Source of the DNA: CAVRAW01 sp963716135
Lineage (GTDB): Bacteria > Planctomycetota > Planctomycetia > Pirellulales > JADZDJ01
DNA: 64,000 bases
Assembly: GCA_963716135.1 (NCBI GenBank)
Contig: OY970289.1
Span: 2,852,001 to 2,916,000 of the forward strand
Direction: 5' to 3'
Position numbers and translations under genes: made by a program. The notes under the pieces are model-generated. The model saw nothing but the letters and a program-made list of their open reading frames with translations, had not been told where the DNA came from and did no database searches. Numbering within the stretch: position 1 is the stretch's first letter; each line of letters opens with the position of its first letter. Positions 51,275 through 59,993 of the stretch are shown in pieces.

Positions 51275-52555
51275 ATGATTCAAGTTTACCTAGTCAAGCA
51301 GAAGCTCAAATCGAAGAAAGAGAACGGCCGGCGCAATTTCCGTTTCTACATCCGATGGCAGGAAAACGGGAAATGGAAGTCCGAACCCACTGGCACGGCT
51401 GACACTGTTCAAGCAGAGGGCTTACGCAAAGTCAAATGGGAAGAATTGAACGGTTTGCGTGAAACTCCGCCGGAACCGGAACCTGAGTCAACTGTGGCTC
51501 CCAAGCCGACGTGGCAGGAGTGCCGCGAGAGAATCGAGGAATTGATGAAGGGTGACAACTGTCGCCCGAAGTCAATCGCCCGCGTCTTGGAAAAATTCAA
51601 AATTCTGGAACGTATGTTCCCGCAAATACTTTCACCCGCCGACGTGACGGACGATATTGCCAGCAAATTTAAGTGCCAACGAATGGCTGCCGGCCTTTCG
51701 GCATGGACCGTCGATGGTGATATTGCGGCACTCAAAACAGCCTTCGGAAATCGTCTCAAAAAACTTATTCCGTCCAATCCATTTAGCGACGTGACGGCAC
51801 CGATTTGCGACGAGCCGGATATTCGCATCGTGACGGCAAGAGAAAGTGCTTCGCTATTCCAGTGGCTCAGCGAGCGCTGGAACAACTGGCAACTGCCGAT
51901 GATCTATTTGCAGGTTGCCAGCTTACTCGGTTGGCGGGCAACGGAGACCGCTAGCATTACTGAAAAAGATTTGCTGGATGACGGGTTTGTTCGTGCGCGT
52001 GCTGAAAGCACCAAGGGCCGCAAGTTCAAATATGGCTGGCTGCCGCAGGAACTCTATGCCCGGTTGCAAATGTGCTGTGCCGGCGGGTTTGCGTTTGGCA
52101 AATACTCCGATGAACTCCGTCGCCGGCTATGTGTCCTAAAAAAGCGACCAAATGCTGCTGCCAGGGTCAAGGATTTTGACCCCAAACGACTGGTGGGCTG
52201 GATGCAGGACGAATTGAAGAGGTTCAATGAGGAACAAGCCAAGGCGGCTAAAGAGGCCGGCAAGGAATGGGAAGTTTTCACGCTCCATGACTTCCGCAAG
52301 ACGGCCATCACCGGCATGCAGATGGCTGGCGTAAGTGAGAAGGATGCGAGTATCATGGTCGGGGCTACGCCCGAAGTGATCCGCAAGCATTACGAAAAGA
52401 TGGACGGAATGGCGATCGCAAAACGGTCTGTGGAACGCCGGATTGCCGGTGGTTTTGAGACACAAAATCCCACCAATTTTGTCTACCCGTTGCGCGCGGA
52501 CGAAACCAATCAGAATTTAGAGGAGCAAAAATCGTCGCAAGCTGTTGCGAGTTAA
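51275..52555 (+). CDS. Tyrosine integrase of the prophage
   Basis: ATG 51275 has GGAGG upstream. The 426-residue protein has an N-terminal arm-binding region (KSKKENGRRNFRFYIRWQENGKW), a core-binding domain (~75-170) and a catalytic domain with Arg221 (GWRATE), Lys in the TKGRKFKYG hairpin, His338 and Arg341 (HDFRK), and Tyr373 (RKHYEKMD). The usual second His/Trp of the C-terminal box is not clear (MVGATPEVIR). It ends six bases before the tRNA-Leu gene, its target. A 160-bp upstream region contains a CATGCG-GTAA-CGCATG hairpin. Confidence 0.93.
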   Translation: MIQVYLVKQKLKSKKENGRRNFRFYIRWQENGKWKSEPTGTADTVQAEGLRKVKWEELNGLRETPPEPEPESTVAPKPTWQECRERIEELMKGDNCRPKSIARVLEKFKILERMFPQILSPADVTDDIASKFKCQRMAAGLSAWTVDGDIAALKTAFGNRLKKLIPSNPFSDVTAPICDEPDIRIVTARESASLFQWLSERWNNWQLPMIYLQVASLLGWRATETASITEKDLLDDGFVRARAESTKGRKFKYGWLPQELYARLQMCCAGGFAFGKYSDELRRRLCVLKKRPNAAARVKDFDPKRLVGWMQDELKRFNEEQAKAAKEAGKEWEVFTLHDFRKTAITGMQMAGVSEKDASIMVGATPEVIRKHYEKMDGMAIAKRSVERRIAGGFETQNPTNFVYPLRADETNQNLEEQKSSQAVAS

Positions 52556-52561
52556 TAATTA

Positions 52562-52600
52562 GCGGTTGTGGCGGAACTGGCAGACGCGCAAGCCTCAGGA
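52562..52600 (+). repeat. attR: right prophage border within tRNA-Leu
   Basis: This is the right copy of the 39-bp repeat, identical to 15018-15056. It forms the 5' half of the intact tRNA and ends in the anticodon loop, where phage and host sequence join. Strand exchange therefore most likely occurs in or near the anticodon loop/stem. Confidence 0.95.
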
Positions 52601-52645
52601 GCTTGTGGCCGCAAGGCCGTGGAGGTTCAAGTCCTCTCAACCGCA
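52562..52645 (+). tRNA. tRNA-Leu(CAG), restored by the prophage
   Basis: The 84 bases fold as a class II tRNA. The acceptor stem GCGGTTG pairs with CAACCGC, with discriminator A. The anticodon stem CAAGC/GCTTG surrounds loop CTCAGGA (anticodon CAG). A long variable arm (GGCCGCAAGGCC) and T-arm GGTTCAAGTCC follow. CCA is not encoded. Its 5' half is phage-derived and its upstream sequence is now the integrase gene end, so its original promoter was left at 15017. Confidence 0.96.
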
Positions 52646-52660
52646 CTTAGAAGGGGCGAC

Positions 52661-52679
52661 CCCCGGGACGAGCCCGGGG
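52661..52679. terminator. Strong GC hairpin between tRNA and convergent SH3 gene
   Basis: CCCCGGG, loop ACGAG, CCCGGGG (52661-52679) is a perfect 7-bp stem between two convergent transcription units. No T-run follows. Similar GC hairpins are frequent between planctomycete genes, so this may be a dispersed REP-like element that also limits transcription. Confidence 0.5.
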
Positions 52680-52686
52680 CTAAGGG

Positions 52687-53967
52687 CTAACGGATCGTCG
52701 TCCCGTCGATCACATTGATGCGCTGCGCCGTGACGTGCGGCTTTTGCAGATCGGGAATGTAGCCCCGCTCGCCGCTCACGCCGATTTCTTGGCCGACGTA
52801 TTGCTGCAAGTTCACTCCCGGCCCCGGCGTGACGAACGACACCACCTGGTTCGAACCGTCCACCAGGGCAAACTGCGGGGCGCCCGGCCGCTGCGAAACG
52901 ACCGGCGTTAGCTTACCGATGCCGTCGAAGCGGCCCGGATCGTTGGCGGTCGGCGGCGGAATGTAACTGGCGATCGCGCTTTGGCTGCCCGGTTGACTCA
53001 ACAATTCTGTGCGGCGCTTTACATCTTCAAAGCGAGCAATGCGATTCAGAACCAACCGGACCCGTCCGCGCTCCAGCGCCGTATGCGCACGATCCAATTG
53101 AGCTTCCGCGCGCCGTTTCACCGCGGTGAATTCCCACGTCAACGGTTCATCGGAAGCGATTTTCGAAACCTGCAAATCGATCGCGTCCAAATCTTGTTGG
53201 AACGGATCGGTGGCGGAGGGCCCCGCCTTATCTCCCGGCGTGTTTGCGCTGCGCCGTTCGCTTCGGTCGCGCCAGCTCGATTCGCCGGGGGCCGCCGCGT
53301 CGTTTTTCACCGTTGGAATTTCACCCTTCGCGGTCCAATCGGTCGAGTTCTTGCTGTGCAGCGCAGTGGCGCTGTCGCGCTCTTCAAACGCCTCGCGCGC
53401 CTTAATCGCATGCTCGTCATCGCGCGGGCGCGAAATTCCTTCGGGCAGATCGCGATCGACGAACTTGCCGAACACCCAGCGGAATTCGCCGGAAGGGGGC
53501 GCGATCTGGCACCACGATTGGGCCGCGTCGCCGTCGCCTACCTGCTTGATGTCGAGTATTTCGACTTTCTCGCCTTTATCCAACCGCACCTGGTGCACGT
53601 CGTGCGTGTTACTGAACCGCGTGCCGACGAAGCACAGCGTGTGGTCGCGCTGCACCACGGCAATGTGGTCTCCCTGGGGCTTCAGCGCGTCGGCGGGCAC
53701 CCAGCTAAAGCTTCCTTGCGGGGGCCGGATGGCGTACCAGCCGCCCGGATCGTGCCGGTAGACTTCCACCGGGGTACCCTTGCCGAGTTTTTCGGTGGGA
53801 TAGTAGTTCTTTCCCGGCCCGCTGCGGACATAAACGTCTTCCGAGTTCGCATAAGCCGTGTAGGGGAACTGTTCGTCGCTAGCCGCGCAACACGGAGCAA
53901 TGCTCACGGTCGTTACGGCCGCCACAGCCACGAATAACGCCAGTGCGATGACGCCACGCAAGCGCAT
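52687..53967 (-). CDS. Secreted bacterial SH3-domain protein
   Basis: The 426-residue protein begins with a signal peptide (VIALALFVAVAAVTTVSIAPCCAAS). It carries two SH3-type segments, VYVRSGPGKNYYPTEKLGKGTPVEVYRHDPGGWYAIRPP and LDKGEKVEILDIKQ. A charged, disordered middle and a C-terminal FALVDGSNQVVSFVTPGPGVNLQQYVGQEIGVSGERGYIPDL domain follow. Such proteins bind peptidoglycan or other cell-wall polymers in the periplasm. Its role is unknown. Confidence 0.82.
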   Translation of the reverse strand: MRLRGVIALALFVAVAAVTTVSIAPCCAASDEQFPYTAYANSEDVYVRSGPGKNYYPTEKLGKGTPVEVYRHDPGGWYAIRPPQGSFSWVPADALKPQGDHIAVVQRDHTLCFVGTRFSNTHDVHQVRLDKGEKVEILDIKQVGDGDAAQSWCQIAPPSGEFRWVFGKFVDRDLPEGISRPRDDEHAIKAREAFEERDSATALHSKNSTDWTAKGEIPTVKNDAAAPGESSWRDRSERRSANTPGDKAGPSATDPFQQDLDAIDLQVSKIASDEPLTWEFTAVKRRAEAQLDRAHTALERGRVRLVLNRIARFEDVKRRTELLSQPGSQSAIASYIPPPTANDPGRFDGIGKLTPVVSQRPGAPQFALVDGSNQVVSFVTPGPGVNLQQYVGQEIGVSGERGYIPDLQKPHVTAQRINVIDGTTIR

Positions 53968-54409
53968 CGGAACATCTCCTCAAATGGAAAATCTGACCAA
54001 AGGGCGTACGGATGAGTCGAATCGCTCGGGCACTCATGCTGCGCGGGATGATGAGACGGCGCGCGAGCGGGTGTGCCCACGGCGGTCTGATACCGCCGCT
54101 TGTGTGGGGCTTGTACCGAATGGGCCCGCGTGCCGCAAGGGGGATTTCCCGCAGCTTGCAGGGCCAATCACCGCTAGCAATGCCCCTTCCACCGACTGCC
54201 GCTGCGGGGCTGCCTGCTGCCTGCCGCCGGTTGCCTGCTTTCTCCGCACGACCGCGCCCCTCGGCACACCTCTGTCATCCCGCAGGTCCGCCCCGGCGAT
54301 GAAGTTGCCACCAGCCAGGGTCGATACACTACGACGGTCCCCCGCTAAGATTTGCCACTTCTTCGGCGGCCAAGCCGACCTGGCACATTGGCCCTGAGGG
54401 CTACTCACC
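53968..54409. other. Intergenic region, GC-rich, no gene recognised
   Basis: The region contains a GGCGGT-CTGAT-ACCGCC hairpin (54081-54097) and CTGCCTGCTGCCTGCC-type short repeats near 54215-54240. Frames here lack ribosome sites and recognisable sequence. It may hold divergent promoters for 53967 (minus) and 54410 (plus). I see no known RNA gene. Confidence 0.4.
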
Positions 54410-54694
54410 GTGGAATTCAACCGTAATCAGTTCTTCATGACCGGAATTTTCCTGGTGCTCTTGGGCATCCAGTTCCGGCTTATTGAATCGATCACGCTGA
54501 ACGACAAGACGACGCGCTTCCTGGCGAATCATTCCGGCTCGGCTACCACCAGCACGTCGGCATCGCTGTTTCCGAGCTCGACGGTGCCGCGCAAAACGAT
54601 CGAGCCGCCACAATGGCTCGGTTGGGCATTCATCTCGATCGGCGCCGTGTTCATTCTTCACAGCCTGGCCATGAAACGCCCGGGGGCAGGATAG
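54410..54694 (+). CDS. Small membrane protein with two hydrophobic segments
   Basis: The 94-residue protein starts at GTG 54410. It has two membrane segments (FFMTGIFLVLLGIQFRLI and WLGWAFISIGAVFILHSLAM) with a Ser/Thr-rich periplasmic loop between them. No family is recognised. It converges on the 55696 gene across a short inverted repeat. Confidence 0.6.
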   Translation: MEFNRNQFFMTGIFLVLLGIQFRLIESITLNDKTTRFLANHSGSATTSTSASLFPSSTVPRKTIEPPQWLGWAFISIGAVFILHSLAMKRPGAG

Positions 54695-54695
54695 A

Positions 54696-54762
54696 AAGGC
54701 AGAATGCAGAAAGCAGAAGGCAGAAGATCAGGTTGTGCTTTCTGCCTTATGCCTTCTGCCTT
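54696..54762. repeat. AGAAGGC-type inverted repeat between convergent genes
   Basis: A left arm of AAGGCAGAATGCAGAAAGCAG type and a right arm CTTTCTGCC...CTTCTGCCTT form an imperfect long hairpin with about 12 unpaired bases. A related CTTTCTGCCTTCTGCC stands at about 56288. Such repeats occur between planctomycete genes and may act as transcription ends. Confidence 0.5.
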
Positions 54763-54763
54763 G

Positions 54764-55696
54764 TCAGCGGCCCCAACGATCGACGCGCTCGACGTCGAAG
54801 AACCGCTGGCCGTTGATTTGCTGGTTCTCATCGCGCACCGCGCTGTATTTTCGGATGCGCACCATCGCCTGGCTCGTTTCGAATGAACCGTTGCCCGGCA
54901 CGCTCAATCGGGCGTGCACCAGTCCGTAGGGCCCGAGGTTCAGATCGAAGTCGGGGTGGGCTCCCTGAAAGGGGAGCTTGAACATGGCCCCGGAGGGCCC
55001 AAATTGATCGGGCGTGACGTGCACCGTCCAGCGGCCGATTTCCGGAAAGGGCACCCCCAGCGGGGCCCCATTCGGCACCGCCGCGATCAAATCCACGTCC
55101 AGCGTTCCGTCGACGGGAATCACGCGGCCCAATTCATCCAACGGATACAAGTACACGACGATCCCATCGCTTTCGACAGTCTGGTTCCAATTCGCCACTT
55201 GCGCTTCAATGCTGATCCAGCGCACTTGTGAATCTGCCGCCCGCGCCGCCCGAAGGTAATTTGAGATCCGCGTATCCGGAATCCACTGCCGCGGCGGCGG
55301 TAAAGGCTCCACGCTACGACCCTCGTCGGTGGCCGACTCATCCTGATGAGGCGCCGGCGGCGAGGGAAGAGAATTAGGATCACCTCCTTCCAAGGTTTCA
55401 GGGGGCGCTGATTTCAGCACCTCGGAAACTGCTTGCAGTTCTTCGGAAGATAAGTTCTGATCGCCGTGCCGCGCCAACACAATTCGATCCCAACGAATCG
55501 GCCGGCAAATCCACGCACCGGGTCCTTCGGCCCGCAGCCACAAATGTTCGCCATCGGTGCGCGGGTCAACCTGGCCCACGAAGATTCGGCCGCTGGCCAG
55601 TGCGACGCCGATGGTTTCTCCGGCGGCCGCGGCGGTTGGCGCAGTCCAACCCACTGCCAACACGATGAGCACACAAAATCGGGCCAAGTGCGACAT
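54764..55696 (-). CDS. Secreted protein of unknown function
   Basis: The 310-residue protein has a signal peptide (FCVLIVLAVGWTAPTAAAA). The body contains ETIGVALASGRIFVGQVD and WDRIVLAR, a Pro-rich linker, then ISIEAQVANWNQTVESDGIVVYLYPLDELGR and GLVHARLSVPGNGSFETSQAMVRIRK. The C-terminal half suggests an Ig-like or transthyretin-like fold. It is common as a hypothetical family in planctomycetes, without known function. Confidence 0.7.
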   Translation of the reverse strand: MSHLARFCVLIVLAVGWTAPTAAAAGETIGVALASGRIFVGQVDPRTDGEHLWLRAEGPGAWICRPIRWDRIVLARHGDQNLSSEELQAVSEVLKSAPPETLEGGDPNSLPSPPAPHQDESATDEGRSVEPLPPPRQWIPDTRISNYLRAARAADSQVRWISIEAQVANWNQTVESDGIVVYLYPLDELGRVIPVDGTLDVDLIAAVPNGAPLGVPFPEIGRWTVHVTPDQFGPSGAMFKLPFQGAHPDFDLNLGPYGLVHARLSVPGNGSFETSQAMVRIRKYSAVRDENQQINGQRFFDVERVDRWGR

Positions 55697-55907
55697 ATCC
55701 GCCGTACAAAGGCAAAGCAGGTGCCCCGCGTGGCAAGGCGGCGAGCACGGCCGCGGCGGTCGCGCTTAAAGTTCAATCTCGCAAGCGCTTAGCGGGCCGA
55801 ATACGACTTGAAGACCGCCGCTGAAGAATTGCCGCACGTTGCCGCCGGGCAACATGATGTTGCCGCGGTGCATCGCGGCTGCCGTTTACGCTGTGCGAGG
55901 CACAGGA

Positions 55908-56117
55908 TTAGCGCACGCCGAGATTCCGTTCGACCTGCTGCGATTTGGCGCTGACCCCCAGCAATTCACTGCCGCTTTCGGGATGATCGGCGGGGCGTTG
56001 CTTTTCGCCCCACTGCGCCATTTCGTCGTGAAAGTTGTCCCCCTTCAAATCGACAGACTTGCAGCCGGCGACTCCCAGGATGGCCGCCACCGCCAGCGTC
56101 GCGCCGAATTTAGCCAT
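55908..56117 (-). CDS. Small lipoprotein
   Basis: ATG 56117 is chosen (MAKFGATLAVAAILGVAGC); an upstream start at 56129 would add four residues. LGVAGC is a lipobox. The short mature part KSVDLKGDNFHDEMAQWGEKQRP is polar. Location is probably a membrane facing the periplasm. Function unknown. Confidence 0.65.
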   Translation of the reverse strand: MAKFGATLAVAAILGVAGCKSVDLKGDNFHDEMAQWGEKQRPADHPESGSELLGVSAKSQQVERNLGVR

Positions 56118-56320
56118 TGTTCGCACCACTTAGCCGCCCGACCAGGCGGGCGCCGCGTCACTTTTGATTGTCCTCATCACGAAAGGGCCGGAAATTTCGC
56201 AAAATATCCCGGTTCCGTCCAGCCCATTTGCCCCGCGGCAATTGCCTTACTACAGCCTCTCGATAAGGATGACGGATAGTTCTATTTCCCTTTCTGCCTT
56301 CTGCCGTCCGACTTCTCCCG

Positions 56321-57022
56321 ATGCTCGATCTGCTCGTCATCGCCCCGCACCCCGACGACGCCGAATTGGGCATGGGGGGCGCGCTCTTGCGATTCAAAGC
56401 CGAGGGGCTGAAGGTCGGCGTGCTTGATATGACCAGCGGCGAACCCACGCCGCATGGCTCGCCGGAGATTCGCGTACGCGAAACCGCCGCCGCCACCGAG
56501 ATCTTGAAGCTCGACTGGCGCGAAAATCTCGGGCTGGCCAATCGCAGCTTGGAAAACACGATCGAAGCGCGGCGCAAAGTGGCCGAAGTCATTCGCCGCG
56601 TCCGCCCCAAGTTGCTTTTCGCGCCGTATTGGGTCGATTCGCATCCCGATCACGTCGCCGCCACGCAGATCATCGAAGCCGCGCGCTTCTGGGCCAAGCT
56701 CACCAAGACCGACATGCCGGGCGAGCCGTTCTATCCGGCGCGCATTCTTTATTATTGGTGCGTACACCTGCGCGTGGTCGACCCGCCGGCCTTCGTGCTC
56801 GATATCAGCGACTACTGGGATACCAAGCGCAAAGCGGTGGAGTGCTTCGCCAGCCAATTCATCGCGGGCCGGCCGGAGAAGCCGCCGAACTTCATCGACC
56901 GCTTGCGCGATCAGGCCGCTTACTGGGGCTGGTCGATCGGCACGCGCTACGGCGAACCGTTTTGGAGCCGCGAGCCGATCGGGCTTTCGAGCTTGCGCGA
57001 TTTGGTTGCGCTACCGCCCTGA
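56321..57022 (+). CDS. bshB1: Bacillithiol biosynthesis deacetylase BshB1
   Basis: The 233-residue LmbE/PIG-L family protein has the catalytic metal motifs APHPDD (8-13) and SHPDH (~106-110). The family-specific VGVLDMTSGEPTPHGSPEIR and ARILYYWCVHLR and FASQF sequences match BshB1. It removes the acetyl group from GlcNAc-malate in bacillithiol synthesis. Neither bshA nor bshC is in this window. Its last 12 bases overlap the convergent DegT gene. Confidence 0.88.
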   Translation: MLDLLVIAPHPDDAELGMGGALLRFKAEGLKVGVLDMTSGEPTPHGSPEIRVRETAAATEILKLDWRENLGLANRSLENTIEARRKVAEVIRRVRPKLLFAPYWVDSHPDHVAATQIIEAARFWAKLTKTDMPGEPFYPARILYYWCVHLRVVDPPAFVLDISDYWDTKRKAVECFASQFIAGRPEKPPNFIDRLRDQAAYWGWSIGTRYGEPFWSREPIGLSSLRDLVALPP

Positions 57023-58261
57023 GTCGGCCAGTGCGCCCGTCAATCCCCTGGCGGAAACTTCCGCCGTCTGCCGCATCGTTCCACGCACCGCATCCGCCAT
57101 GCGGCGCAGCTCGCGGTCGGGCATTTCCGGATAGCAGGGCAGGTGCACAATCTGCGGCAGCATTTCCTCCGCCTTCGCCGCCCGCAGCTCCGGCCTGTCC
57201 GCCGGCGCCGGCACGACGAACAAACTGTGGGCCCCCGCCGCGTCAAAGCCCGCATTCAACAGCCGCCGCACGAGCCGCGCCGGCTCGCGGTGCAGTACGG
57301 GAAACACCCAGAAATTGTGCACTTCCGACCGCCATCCGGGCATCCGCAGCGAGCCCCGCAAAAGCGCCATCAGCCGCCGCCCCTTCTCCGAGCGGCGGTT
57401 CAAAGTCCGGCGATGATAAAAGCCGATCCGCCGGTACATCACGGCCATCAACGCCGCGCTGGGCTGGCGGCGAATCATTGGCAGCAGGTCTGCGCCGGGG
57501 AAGGCCCGCGCCAGCGAGGCCACGACCTGGTCGGGATCGCGTCCGGCCAATCGCATGGTGGCCACCACGCCGCTAAACGGCGGCCCATACGACAGCAGCT
57601 TCATGGCCGAGTGCTTCAAAACCTTCTTGGCGTACGTCCCGCGCCGCTGCACCGGATAGCGCGCCTGCAATTGCCGCATCTCGTTGAGCGTTTTCGCGTC
57701 GCGCACTCGCACCAATCCGCCGCCCAATGCCGTGGCCGTTTTGATCGAACCGAAGCTGAACATCGTGATGTCGGCTTCCGCGTGCCCGGTGAAGTGCCGG
57801 CCCGCAAACGCCTGCGCGCAATCTTCCGCGATCAATAAGTTATGTTGCCGCGCAATTTCCAGCACCGGCGCCAGCGGCTGCCGCGTGCCGAACAAATGCG
57901 CGATCAAAATTGCCCTGGTCTTCTCCGATACCGCGCGGCGCAAACTTTCAACGTTCACCGACAGATCTTCCGGGTTCACGTCCACCGGCACCGCCACCAG
58001 GCCATGCGCTTCGACAATCCGCACCATATCGCGGATCGTGATCGCCGACACCAGCACTTCGCTTCCGGGAGGCAATTGCAATGCTTGCAGCCACAGATCG
58101 AAGCCGCTGCGCACCGAAAGGCAGGGCAGGGCATCTCCCACCGGCGACCACAGATCTTCCAAGTCGTCGGCCAGTGCCCCGCGATTCCAGCGCGTCAAAC
58201 AGTCGCGCAGGGCGCTGCCCAAATCACTCCAGCGAATGTCCAAACGCTTGCGGACCCACAT
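57011..58261 (-). CDS. DegT/DnrJ/EryC1-family PLP aminotransferase-like protein
   Basis: The start is ATG 58261 (GGAGGAAGGC directly upstream) rather than the GTG at 58285. The 416-residue protein has the PLP fold: LPPGSEVLVSAITIRDMVRIVEAHGLVAVPVDV, LLIAEDCAQAFAG with the Asp that binds the cofactor nitrogen, and the Schiff-base Lys in MFSFGSIKTATALGGG (~174). The C-terminal part (CRTLNRRSEKGRRLMALL, PCYPEMPDRELRRMADAV) is typical. The family aminates sugars or makes related modifications on nucleotide sugars. The substrate is unknown. Confidence 0.85.
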   Translation of the reverse strand: MWVRKRLDIRWSDLGSALRDCLTRWNRGALADDLEDLWSPVGDALPCLSVRSGFDLWLQALQLPPGSEVLVSAITIRDMVRIVEAHGLVAVPVDVNPEDLSVNVESLRRAVSEKTRAILIAHLFGTRQPLAPVLEIARQHNLLIAEDCAQAFAGRHFTGHAEADITMFSFGSIKTATALGGGLVRVRDAKTLNEMRQLQARYPVQRRGTYAKKVLKHSAMKLLSYGPPFSGVVATMRLAGRDPDQVVASLARAFPGADLLPMIRRQPSAALMAVMYRRIGFYHRRTLNRRSEKGRRLMALLRGSLRMPGWRSEVHNFWVFPVLHREPARLVRRLLNAGFDAAGAHSLFVVPAPADRPELRAAKAEEMLPQIVHLPCYPEMPDRELRRMADAVRGTMRQTAEVSARGLTGALADSGR

Positions 58262-58774
58262 GCCTTCCTCCGCTGTCGCCCGCACCGGGCACTAGCTGAC
58301 TCATGAAAGCGTCATTGTGTGCTAGCAGGCAAATTTCTGCAACGCCCATTCTCGGCCGATCTTGGACGCGGCGCCTATCAGATACATCGGCGCACGGCGG
58401 TTGCTGAAGCGGCGTCACGCGGTTTTGCGGTGCATTCAGCAAAGCTTCGCGTGCGCGCACAACTTGCCAGCACGTATTTAATCTGGAGTAGTCGTGCCGA
58501 TTGTGCCGATACCGTGGACGTTTTCGCTCGTTGCAATTCGCGACGCAGCTTTTCGCAGGGGGGACGCAAATCTCGCGCTATCTGGAGCAGTCCCCATGAT
58601 GCGGCTGGCCATCGCTATCGGCGTGCTGGTGCTCATTTGCGGTTGAAACCGTCGTGTTCCACCCACAATCGACCGATAAGAAATGGAGGCGGAGCACCTT
58701 CGTCTTCCGCGCGACCGATGGATCGGCCGCCGGCGAATTCGCCCCGCCTCTGAAGCCCGCAGGGAGCTCGTGCC
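58262..58774. other. Intergenic region with a possible broken tiny lipoprotein
   Basis: The 513 bp between divergent genes hold no clear gene. A 16-codon frame at 58596-58646 (MMRLAIAIGVLVLICG, GGAG upstream) looks like a lipoprotein signal. It stops just before a frame reading VFHPQSTDKKWRRSTFVFRATDG (from about 58651), which may be its continuation after a one-base shift. The rest is promoter-length sequence without recognised motifs. Confidence 0.4.
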
Positions 58775-59017
58775 GTGTCGCAGGACATCAACGTATTGGC
58801 GCTGGTCAAGGGAAACGAACGGTACATTTTCTTGTACGACGACGCCAGCCGCGCCGAAGCCCTGCGAGTGTTGGGTCGCTACGCTTCGAATCCCGATCTC
58901 AGCTTCACGTGGTACGATGCCGCCGTGCTGAGCCAGAAGATTCGCAACAGCACTCAATCGGCTAGCCCGTCGTCGCGCCGCTTCGATCTGCCCCTGCCGC
59001 GCCCCGCCGACGAATAG
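58775..59017 (+). CDS. Short conserved-type planctomycete protein
   Basis: The 80-residue protein starts at GTG 58775 with CAGGGAGC upstream. It opens SQDINVLALVKGNERYIFLYDDASRAEALRVLGRYASNPDLSFTWYDAAVLSQKIR, a compact alpha-beta sequence I associate with a small planctomycete-specific family. The tail is Ser/Pro-rich. It stands just before the Xer gene. Function unknown. Confidence 0.65.
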   Translation: MSQDINVLALVKGNERYIFLYDDASRAEALRVLGRYASNPDLSFTWYDAAVLSQKIRNSTQSASPSSRRFDLPLPRPADE

Positions 59018-59063
59018 CGTGCTTGCTAGTCGCTAGTTGCTAGCCGCTAGTTGCTTCACACCC

Positions 59064-59963
59064 ATGCAAGCCGCCATCGAACGCTTCTTGCAATATCTGC
59101 GTGTGGAGCGTAACGCTTCCGAGCTGACGATCAAAAGCTACCGAGAAGACCTCTCCTCGCTGGCCGCGTATCTCGCCCACGCCCACGGCCGATCGATCAA
59201 TCCGGCCTCGATCACCACTTTGGATATGCGCGGTTACGTGGCCGGTTTGCACGAAGCCAACTACGCCAAAACTACGATCGCGCGCCGCCTTGCCTCGATG
59301 CGCAGTTTCTTTCGTTTCGGCCAGCGCGAAGGTTGGACCAACACGAACCCGGCCAAACCGCTGCGCACGCCGCGCAAGCCGCGAGATTTGCCGCATTTCC
59401 TTTCCAGCGACGACCTGGGCCGACTGCTGGAAACTCCGCCGGCCAATAATTCACAGGGCCTGCGCGATCGCGCGATGTTGGAAACGCTCTACTCCGCCGG
59501 TTTGCGCGTCAGCGAACTGGTCGGCTTGAACGACGACGACGTCGATCACGCCGCCGGCATCATTCGGGTGCGCGGCAAGGGACGCAAAGAACGCCTGGCG
59601 CCACTGGGTTCCTTCGCCCAGAAGGCCATCGGGCGATGGCTTGAAAAGCGTAAGCTGGCGCCTGCGCTAGTGCGCAGCCCCAGCCGGCCGGTCTTCACGA
59701 ACAAATTCGGCAAGCGCCTGACCACGCGCAGCGTCGGCCGCCTGTTAGAAAAGCATTTGAAGGTGGCCCGGCTCGATCGCCGCACGACGCCCCACACCTT
59801 GCGTCACAGTTTCGCCACGCATCTGTTGGACCGCGGCGCCGACATCCGCAGCGTGCAGGAACTGTTGGGCCACAAAAGCCTGTCCACGACGCAGATCTAC
59901 ACGCACCTCAGCACCGCCGGCCTGCGCAAAGTTTACGAGAAAGCGCACCCCCGCGCCCGCTGA
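59064..59963 (+). CDS. XerC/XerD-like site-specific recombinase
   Basis: ATG 59064 is chosen because the first ATG frame from 59037 would add nine unsupported residues. The 299-residue protein has the core-binding domain (FLQYLRVERNASELTIKSYREDLSSLAAYL) and catalytic motifs LYSAGLRVSELVGL (Arg), RGKGRKER (Lys), TPHTLRHSFATHLL (His-x-x-Arg), LGHKSLSTTQIYTHL (His and Tyr). Length and sequence match the chromosome-dimer-resolving Xer enzymes. Choice between XerC and XerD is unclear. Confidence 0.92.
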   Translation: MQAAIERFLQYLRVERNASELTIKSYREDLSSLAAYLAHAHGRSINPASITTLDMRGYVAGLHEANYAKTTIARRLASMRSFFRFGQREGWTNTNPAKPLRTPRKPRDLPHFLSSDDLGRLLETPPANNSQGLRDRAMLETLYSAGLRVSELVGLNDDDVDHAAGIIRVRGKGRKERLAPLGSFAQKAIGRWLEKRKLAPALVRSPSRPVFTNKFGKRLTTRSVGRLLEKHLKVARLDRRTTPHTLRHSFATHLLDRGADIRSVQELLGHKSLSTTQIYTHLSTAGLRKVYEKAHPRAR

Positions 59964-59993
59964 TCAGTGATTTCCGGCGCAAGCAGTGCCTTC

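Larger units (their letters stand above)
15018..52600. mobile_element. Integrated siphovirus-type prophage in tRNA-Leu(CAG)
   Basis: A 39-bp perfect direct repeat (15018-15056 and 52562-52600) bounds about 37.6 kb. The segment contains, in order, lysis-type genes, terminase, gpW-like connector, portal, protease-scaffold, major capsid, head-tail genes, tail tube, tail chaperones, tape measure, tail-tip genes, an RHS toxin cassette, replication genes, an excisionase-like gene and a tyrosine integrase. The integrase ends 6 bp before the right repeat. All genes for a siphovirus-type particle appear present. The terminase frame is interrupted, so inducibility is uncertain. Codon use and GC are lower than in the flanking host genes, consistent with transfer. 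Confidence 0.95.

Noticed and set aside
53968..54409. RNase P or similar structural RNA in the GC-rich gap
   Set aside because: None of the conserved helices or signature loops were found on either strand.
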